From: UBA6136 sp039795615
GTDB taxonomy: Bacteria; Pseudomonadota; Gammaproteobacteria; Methylococcales; Methylococcaceae
Reading direction: 5' to 3'
DNA: 17,640 nt
Assembly: GCA_039795615.1 (NCBI GenBank)
Contig: JBDKLO010000008.1
Coordinates: forward strand, 1-17,640
Positions 12,770 to 17,640 of this stretch are shown piece after piece. Below the pieces are notes generated by a model that was not told where the DNA came from, searched no databases, and was given only the letters and a program-made list of their open reading frames with translations. Positions within the stretch are counted from its first letter, which is position 1; every line of letters begins with the position of its first letter. The translations under genes and the position numbers were made by a program.

Positions 12770-13282
12770 ATGTCGCGCTGGCGGCCCGCATCCCCAAAAT
12801 CCTCACCCTACATCACTCAAGCAGGCGCCCATCGCCTAGAAGCGGAGCTCAAGGCCCTGTGGGAGAGACGAGCCGATGTGACCCAGCATCTCTCGGCCGC
12901 GGCCGCCGAAGGCGATCGGTCTGAAAACGCTGAATACATCTACCGCAAAAAGGAACTTCGCGAGATTGACCGCAGAATCCGCTACCTCCAAAAGCGGCTA
13001 CCGTCGTTGACCGTCGTGAGCGCGTTACCCTCTAATCGAGACCGGGTGTTTTTTGGCGCTTGGGTCACCCTTGAAGATGAAGCGGGTGCATTGGCGGTTT
13101 ACCGCATCGTGGGCGCCGATGAGATCGATACCCAGCTGGGATGGATCAGCGTCGATTCCCCCATGGCTCGTGCCATTCTCAAGCGGGAAATCGATGACCC
13201 GGTGACTGTTGCCACCCCCTCGGGCCCCGCCCAGTTCACAATCGCCGAAATCCGTTATTCAGAGAGCGCCAACGAGGCATGA
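12770..13282 (+). CDS. greB: Transcription elongation factor GreB
   Basis: This is 170 residues against about 158 in E. coli; the extra length is a short basic N-terminus (MSRWRPASPKSS). The coiled-coil part includes ITQAGAHRLEAELKALWERR and the tip EGDRSENAEY with Asp49 and Glu52, the acidic pair that carries Mg for RNA cleavage. EIDRRIRYLQKRL and then VFFGAWVTLED, RIVGADEID and ISVDSPMARAILK identify GreB rather than GreA (GreB has VFFGAWVEIE and SIDSPMARALLK). It enters the RNA polymerase secondary channel and stimulates cleavage of backtracked transcripts. Its stop overlaps the nadE start (ATGA), implying one transcript. Confidence 0.95.
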   Translation: MSRWRPASPKSSPYITQAGAHRLEAELKALWERRADVTQHLSAAAAEGDRSENAEYIYRKKELREIDRRIRYLQKRLPSLTVVSALPSNRDRVFFGAWVTLEDEAGALAVYRIVGADEIDTQLGWISVDSPMARAILKREIDDPVTVATPSGPAQFTIAEIRYSESANEA

Positions 13283-14895
13283 GCAAACTTCGCATCACCA
13301 TGGCCCAGCTCGACTTCGTGGTGGGTCGAATCGAGGGCAATCGCGACCGTATCCTTGAGATCATCAAGGACGCGCAGAAGAACCAAGTGGACCTGGTGCT
13401 CTTCCCGGAGCTCTGCCTCACCGGCTACCCACCCGAAGACCTCCTGCTCAGGAAGGATTTTTTGGATCGGGTTGATGCAGCCCTTGAGGCCATTGCCAAG
13501 GCAACCCAGGGAATCACGGCGATTATCGGGTTTCCGGAACGAAAGGCCGGACACCTTTTCAATAGTGCGGCGATTCTCAGCAATGGTCACACACTTTCGA
13601 CCTACCAGAAACGACTTTTGCCCAACTACGGGGTCTTTGACGAGAAACGCTACTTCAAGGAGGGGAACGCCCCCTGCGTTTTCGAAATGAGCGACATGAA
13701 TATCGGCCTCACGCTCTGTGAAGATATTTGGCACGAAGGTCCGGTTGAAGCCTCCGTCGCGGCCGGAGCAGATCTCATCATTAGCCTGAATGCCTCACCC
13801 TTTCATGCTGGAAAATTGCATGAGCGTCATCAGCTGATTCAGGCCCGGGCTAAAGCCCACCAGACACCCATCGTCTACCTGAATCTGGTCGGCGGACAGG
13901 ACGAACTGGTCTTTGATGGCGCCTCCTTCGCCATGGATTTGAATGGGGAGCTTTGCTTTCAGGCACCTGAATTCAAGGAGTCTTTGGAAATCATCGAGAT
14001 CGAAACCCAACCCAGCATCAAGCTGCTTAAGGGCCAACTGACCCCAGCCCTTTCTGAGGACGCGCAGATTTACGAGGCCTTGGTCACCGGGATTCGGGAT
14101 TACGTTAAAAAAAATGGGTTTCAGGGCGCCGTACTTGGACTCTCCGGTGGCATTGATTCTGCTCTGACCCTGGCGCTTGCCGTCGACGCACTCGGATCCA
14201 AAGAGGTCGAAGTCATCCTCATGCCGTCCCGCTATACCGCCGACATGAGCAATGAAGATGCCCGACTGGAGGCCGAGGCGCTCGGCTGTCAGATGCACAC
14301 CATCCCGATTGAGCCCGCCTTCAGAACATTCCTGGAAATGCTTGAACCCGCCTTTGAAGGACGACCAGCCGACCTGACGGAAGAGAACATTCAAGCGCGA
14401 TGCCGCGGAATTCTTCTCATGGCGCTCTCCAACAAGAAAGGCAAAATCCTTCTGACGACGGGAAACAAAAGCGAAATGAGCGTTGGCTACGCCACTCTTT
14501 ACGGCGACATGGCAGGGGGCTTTGCCCCCCTCAAAGATATCCCCAAACTTTTGGTTTACCGCCTGTCGCGGTACCGCAATACCGTGAGCTCCGTTATTCC
14601 TGAACGGGTCCTGACCCGAGCCCCTTCGGCAGAGCTTCGTCCCGATCAACGGGACGAGGACTCACTACCGCCCTACCCTGTCCTTGATGAAATCCTTGAA
14701 CGCTACATTGAGCGGGATCAGTCGATCACAGATATCATTGCGGCTGGTTTGCCTGAACAGGACGTCCGGCGCGTCACCCGCATGGTCGACCGAAATGAAT
14801 ACAAGCGTCGTCAGGCCCCCCCCGGCGTCAAGGTGACGCCCCGCGCCTTCGGCCGCGACCGGCGCTACCCCATGACACATGGTTTTTCTCACTGA
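13279..14895 (+). CDS. nadE: Glutamine-dependent NAD+ synthetase
   Basis: This is 538 residues, the usual length for the two-domain enzyme. The N-terminal glutaminase (nitrilase-like) domain carries the catalytic triad Glu44 (LFPELCLTGYPPEDLL), Lys111 (YQKRLLPNYGVFDE) and Cys147 (LTLCEDIW). The synthetase domain begins near 265, with the PP-loop LGLSGGIDSAL (287-297), then TGNKSEMSVGYATLYGDMAGGFAPLKD and the end EYKRRQAPPGVKVTPRAFGRDRRYP. It converts nicotinic acid adenine dinucleotide, ATP and glutamine to NAD+, the last step of NAD synthesis, in the cytoplasm. It overlaps greB by 4 bp. The next gene begins 24 bp later, so greB-nadE-dedA may be cotranscribed. Confidence 0.95.
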   Translation: MSKLRITMAQLDFVVGRIEGNRDRILEIIKDAQKNQVDLVLFPELCLTGYPPEDLLLRKDFLDRVDAALEAIAKATQGITAIIGFPERKAGHLFNSAAILSNGHTLSTYQKRLLPNYGVFDEKRYFKEGNAPCVFEMSDMNIGLTLCEDIWHEGPVEASVAAGADLIISLNASPFHAGKLHERHQLIQARAKAHQTPIVYLNLVGGQDELVFDGASFAMDLNGELCFQAPEFKESLEIIEIETQPSIKLLKGQLTPALSEDAQIYEALVTGIRDYVKKNGFQGAVLGLSGGIDSALTLALAVDALGSKEVEVILMPSRYTADMSNEDARLEAEALGCQMHTIPIEPAFRTFLEMLEPAFEGRPADLTEENIQARCRGILLMALSNKKGKILLTTGNKSEMSVGYATLYGDMAGGFAPLKDIPKLLVYRLSRYRNTVSSVIPERVLTRAPSAELRPDQRDEDSLPPYPVLDEILERYIERDQSITDIIAAGLPEQDVRRVTRMVDRNEYKRRQAPPGVKVTPRAFGRDRRYPMTHGFSH

Positions 14896-14919
14896 TCATT
14901 GCTTAACCATCGAACCCGC

Positions 14920-15534
14920 ATGCACGAACTCATTACCTGGCTCCTGAACACCATTGGCTCCATGGGCTATCCGGGAATTTTTCTCTTGATGGCGATGGAA
15001 AGTTCCATCTTTCCGGTGCCGAGCGAGCTGGTAATGCCCCCCGCAGGCTATCTCGTGCAGCAAGGGCAAATGAACATGTCGCTGGTCATTTTGAGTGGGA
15101 CCTTTGGCAGTCTGGCCGGTGCCTACCTCAATTATTTTGCGGCCCTCTGGCTAGGGCGTCCCCTACTCGTCCGCTACGGCCGTTATTTTTGGATTAAGGA
15201 AGCGCACTTCAATCGAGTCGAGGCCTACTTTCAGCAGCACGGCGAAATTTCGACCTTCATCGGTCGGCTTTTGCCCGTCATCCGGCATCTCATCTCGATC
15301 CCAGCCGGCCTTGCTCGCATGAATCATCTCCGCTTCAGCCTTTACACCCTGATTGGCGCGGGCATCTGGGTCAGCGTGCTGGCCTGGATTGGCTATTTCA
15401 TCGGCGCTGAACGCGAACTGATCGTGCAGTACTCCCATCAGGCCGTACTGGGCGCTATCGCTCTGTGTGTCGTAAGCGGCCTTGTCTATACCGTCCTCCA
15501 TCGTCGCCGGGTTCGACTTCAGGAAGGCAATTGA
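14920..15534 (+). CDS. DedA family membrane protein
   Basis: This is 204 residues. The family signature is clear: ESSIFPVPSELVMPPAGYL near the N-terminus, then GTFGSLAGAYLNYFAALWLGRPLLVRYGRY, and FIGRLLPVIRHLISIPAGLARM with the conserved arginines and prolines, followed by two C-terminal helices. DedA proteins are inner-membrane proteins tied to lipid-carrier or phospholipid translocation and membrane homeostasis (undecaprenyl-phosphate or phosphatidylethanolamine flipping in studied members). The ATG at 14920 is chosen over the TTG at 14899 because the latter has no ribosome site and adds a hydrophilic start. It sits between nadE and parE on the same strand. Confidence 0.9.
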   Translation: MHELITWLLNTIGSMGYPGIFLLMAMESSIFPVPSELVMPPAGYLVQQGQMNMSLVILSGTFGSLAGAYLNYFAALWLGRPLLVRYGRYFWIKEAHFNRVEAYFQQHGEISTFIGRLLPVIRHLISIPAGLARMNHLRFSLYTLIGAGIWVSVLAWIGYFIGAERELIVQYSHQAVLGAIALCVVSGLVYTVLHRRRVRLQEGN

Positions 15535-15583
15535 GCCTTTTTACGCATTTGCCTGATATCACCGACCGCCCCCAATAAGCTCC

Positions 15584-17470
15584 ATGAACCAGATCTACGA
15601 CGCCTCATCGATCGAAGTCCTCTCCGGCCTTGAGCCGGTCCGAAAACGCCCGGGGATGTACACGGACACCAGCCGGCCTAATCATCTGGCTCAGGAAGTC
15701 ATCGACAACAGCGTTGACGAGGCTCTGGCTGGATTTGCCAAAAACATTGAGGTGACGCTGCTCGCAGATGGTGGCGTCCAGGTTTCGGATGATGGTCGCG
15801 GCATGCCGGTGGATCTCCACCCCGAGGAGGGGATTTCGGGTGTAGAAGTGATCCTCACCAAACTCCATGCCGGGGGAAAGTTCTCCAACAAAAGCTATGG
15901 CTTTTCCGGGGGTCTCCACGGGGTTGGGGTCTCTGTTGTCAATGCGCTTTCGGACCGACTGGATGTCGAAATCCGTCGTGAGGGAAAGATCTGGGACATC
16001 GGTTTCGCCCGTGGCGAAAAAGTGCGTGAACTCAGTGAGGTGGGCACCACCACCAAGAAAGACACCGGAACCCAAGTCCGTTTTTGGCCAGAGGCGCACT
16101 ATTTTGACAGCCCACGAATTGCGGTCAGTCGGCTTAAGGCGCTGCTGAGGGCCAAAGCGGTACTCTGCCCGGGACTTCGCATCACCCTTCGCGAGGAAGC
16201 GAGCGGCGAGGAGGAGACCTGGCTGTTCGAAAATGGGCTACCCCAGTACCTGATCGATCGCATCGGGACCACGGAGTGCCTGCCTGAGGACCCCTTCGTC
16301 GGGCGACTCGAGGGTCGAACCGAAGCGGTTGAATGGGCGGTGGTCTGGACCCAGTCGGCTCAGGAACCCGTCGCTGAAAGCTATGTAAACCTGGTTCCGA
16401 CTGCGCAGGGTGGCACGCACGTCAATGGCCTCCGCACTGGCCTCACCGAAGCGGTCAGGGAGTTCTGTGAGTTTCGGAACCTCCTCCCACGCGGGATCAA
16501 GATTGCTCCCGAAGATGTCTGGGAAGCCTGCCACTATGTGCTCTCGCTCAAAATGCTGGATCCCCAGTTTTCCGGACAAACCAAGGAGCGACTGAGCTCG
16601 CGGGAATGCGCCGCGTTCGTTTCCGGTGTAGCCAAGGATTCATTCAGCCTTTGGCTCAATCAGCACCCGGCGGTTGGCGAGCGCTTGGCGGAGTTTGTCA
16701 TTGAAAATGCCCAGCGCAGACTCAAGGCCAGCCGGCAGGTCACACGCAAGAAAATCACGGCAGGCCCCCAGCTCCCGGGCAAACTCTCCGATTGCGCGTC
16801 TCAGGATCTCGGCCGCACTGAGCTCTTTTTGGTCGAGGGCGATTCAGCTGGCGGGTCGGCCAAACAAGCCCGAGACAAGGATTTTCAGGCCATTATGCCG
16901 CTCCGAGGCAAGATCCTGAATACGTGGGAGGTCGAATCCTCCGGCGTCCTCGCCTCACAGGAAGTCCATGACATCAGCGTGGCGGTGGGGGTCGACCCGG
17001 GTTCCGATGACCTGAGCGGACTTCGCTACGGCAAAATTTGCATCCTCGCCGACGCCGATTCGGACGGTAATCACATTGCCACCCTGCTGTGCGCTTTGTT
17101 TGTCCGCCACTTCCGGACCTTGGTGACCGCAGGTCATGTGTTTGTTGCCATGCCGCCCCTTTACCGCGTCGATGTCGGCAAACAGGTCTTTTATGCGCTG
17201 GATGAAGCCGAAAAGAAAGGGGTGCTGGATCGCATCGAAGCGGAGAACATTCGAGGCAAGGTCAATGTGCAACGCTTCAAAGGCCTTGGCGAAATGAATC
17301 CCTCCCAGCTTCGGGAAACGACCATGAACCCCGATACTCGCCGTCTGATTCAACTCACGCTGGACGACCACCAACTGACGAACGAGCGACTCGACATGTT
17401 GCTTGCAAAAAAACGGGCCGCCGACCGCAAGGTCTGGCTCGAGGATCGGGGCAACCTCGCCGAACTCTAA
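15584..17470 (+). CDS. parE: DNA topoisomerase IV subunit B
   Basis: This is 628 residues, close to the 630 of E. coli ParE and without the GyrB-specific insert. The GHKL ATPase shows EVIDNSVDEALAG (Glu38, Asn42), DDGRGMPVD (Asp70) and the lid GFSGGLHGVGVSVVNAL. The Toprim domain has VEGDSAGGSAKQARD (Glu418), MPLRGKILN and LADADSDGNHI (Asp490, Asp492, Asp494). The end QRFKGLGEMNPSQLRETTMNPDTR is the usual C-terminus. With ParC it decatenates daughter chromosomes. No parC is in view. The start at ATG 15584 is the family N-terminus (MNQIYDASSIEVLSGLEPVRKRPGMY in pattern, here split across residues 1-26), though no strong ribosome site is seen. A terminator lies 78 bases after the stop. Confidence 0.95.
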   Translation: MNQIYDASSIEVLSGLEPVRKRPGMYTDTSRPNHLAQEVIDNSVDEALAGFAKNIEVTLLADGGVQVSDDGRGMPVDLHPEEGISGVEVILTKLHAGGKFSNKSYGFSGGLHGVGVSVVNALSDRLDVEIRREGKIWDIGFARGEKVRELSEVGTTTKKDTGTQVRFWPEAHYFDSPRIAVSRLKALLRAKAVLCPGLRITLREEASGEEETWLFENGLPQYLIDRIGTTECLPEDPFVGRLEGRTEAVEWAVVWTQSAQEPVAESYVNLVPTAQGGTHVNGLRTGLTEAVREFCEFRNLLPRGIKIAPEDVWEACHYVLSLKMLDPQFSGQTKERLSSRECAAFVSGVAKDSFSLWLNQHPAVGERLAEFVIENAQRRLKASRQVTRKKITAGPQLPGKLSDCASQDLGRTELFLVEGDSAGGSAKQARDKDFQAIMPLRGKILNTWEVESSGVLASQEVHDISVAVGVDPGSDDLSGLRYGKICILADADSDGNHIATLLCALFVRHFRTLVTAGHVFVAMPPLYRVDVGKQVFYALDEAEKKGVLDRIEAENIRGKVNVQRFKGLGEMNPSQLRETTMNPDTRRLIQLTLDDHQLTNERLDMLLAKKRAADRKVWLEDRGNLAEL

Positions 17471-17516
17471 GGGTTACTCTCCACGGAGACAAATGCTGTA
17501 TAGAAAGTACGCATTC

Positions 17517-17525
17517 TGGTAGAAT
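17517..17525 (+). promoter_or_regulatory. Extended -10 promoter candidate before the argD-like gene
   Basis: TGGTAGAAT (17517-17525) fits an extended -10 element, with TGTATA (17497-17502) 17 bases upstream as a poor -35. Transcription would begin near 17532, ahead of the terminator at 17548-17571. Confidence 0.35.
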
Positions 17526-17547
17526 TCCCGCCTTCAAATTTTTTAAG

Positions 17548-17571
17548 GGCAGTCCCTGGACTGCCTTTTTT
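17548..17571 (+). terminator. Rho-independent terminator between parE and the argD-like gene
   Basis: GGCAGTC pairs with GACTGCC around a CCTG loop (17548-17565), followed directly by T6 (17566-17571). It may end parE transcription and, because a promoter candidate lies just before it, could also act as a leader terminator for the next gene. Confidence 0.85.
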
Positions 17572-17591
17572 GTTTTCTGAGGGAAACAGCC

Positions 17592-17640
17592 ATGAACAGT
17601 TCGGTGATGCCCACCTATGCACGAATGCCGGTCAGCTTCG
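17592..17640 (+). CDS. argD: Acetylornithine aminotransferase-like, first 16 codons (3' end outside window)
   Basis: The visible residues MNSSVMPTYARMPVSF resemble the N-terminus of ArgD-type aminotransferases (pattern LMPTYARxPVxF). ArgD makes N-acetylornithine in arginine synthesis and uses pyridoxal phosphate; none of the catalytic part is in view. GAGGGA lies 6 bases before the ATG. The call rests on 16 residues and could be a related class III aminotransferase. Confidence 0.6.
   Translation, partial: MNSSVMPTYARMPVSF

Overview
The window looks like a stretch of proteobacterial chromosome, most likely beta- or gamma-proteobacterial. It carries a GreB-type cleavage factor, a short (628 aa) ParE, a FixJ-type response regulator and the start of an ArgD-like gene. 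The genus cannot be fixed from sequence alone. Genes are dense at both ends; an accessory-looking, gene-poor centre (about 5.1-10.3 kb) is rich in small secreted or lipid-anchored proteins of unknown function.

Left block (1-5008). It opens with the end of a CrcB-like small membrane protein overlapping a DUF190 (PII-like) gene. An auxin-efflux-carrier-family permease follows. Next is an exported protein with a long pentapeptide-repeat stretch joined to an Lcl/DUF1566-like C-terminal domain, then a small exported PPC-like protein. A di-haem DHOR/DUF1111 cytochrome converges on these from the minus strand.

Centre (5009-10366). There is a 57-aa minus-strand ORF with its own promoter and hairpin terminator, and a small lipoprotein. 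A DUF4410-type lipoprotein lies head to head with an unknown two-gene operon, their start codons overlapping. Then comes the most notable structure of the window. An intact tRNA-Thr(UGU) gene at 10291-10366 (minus strand) has two partial copies of its 3' part, in the same orientation, at 7772-7841 (70 bp, 2 mismatches) and 9395-9430 (36 bp, identical). These three repeats bound two tandem modules. One, of about 1.6 kb, holds a ParD-like/RelE-ParE-type toxin-antitoxin operon and a secreted protein. The other, of about 0.9 kb, holds a single secreted protein. Each module has, next to the repeat on its tRNA-proximal side, a related 150-200 bp non-coding segment containing short hairpins. This looks like two integrase-less elements inserted in tandem at the tRNA 3' end, presumably mobilised in trans.

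Right block (10507-17640). A two-component system comes first. Its kinase has an ethylene-receptor-like sensor domain with the copper- and ethylene-binding residues of plant ETR1 all in register, then PAS, HisKA and HATPase domains. It overlaps a FixJ/LuxR-type regulator gene. A housekeeping run greB-nadE-dedA-parE follows, with greB and nadE overlapping by 4 bp. The window ends in the first codons of an argD-like gene, behind a promoter and a Rho-independent terminator that could form an attenuator-like leader.
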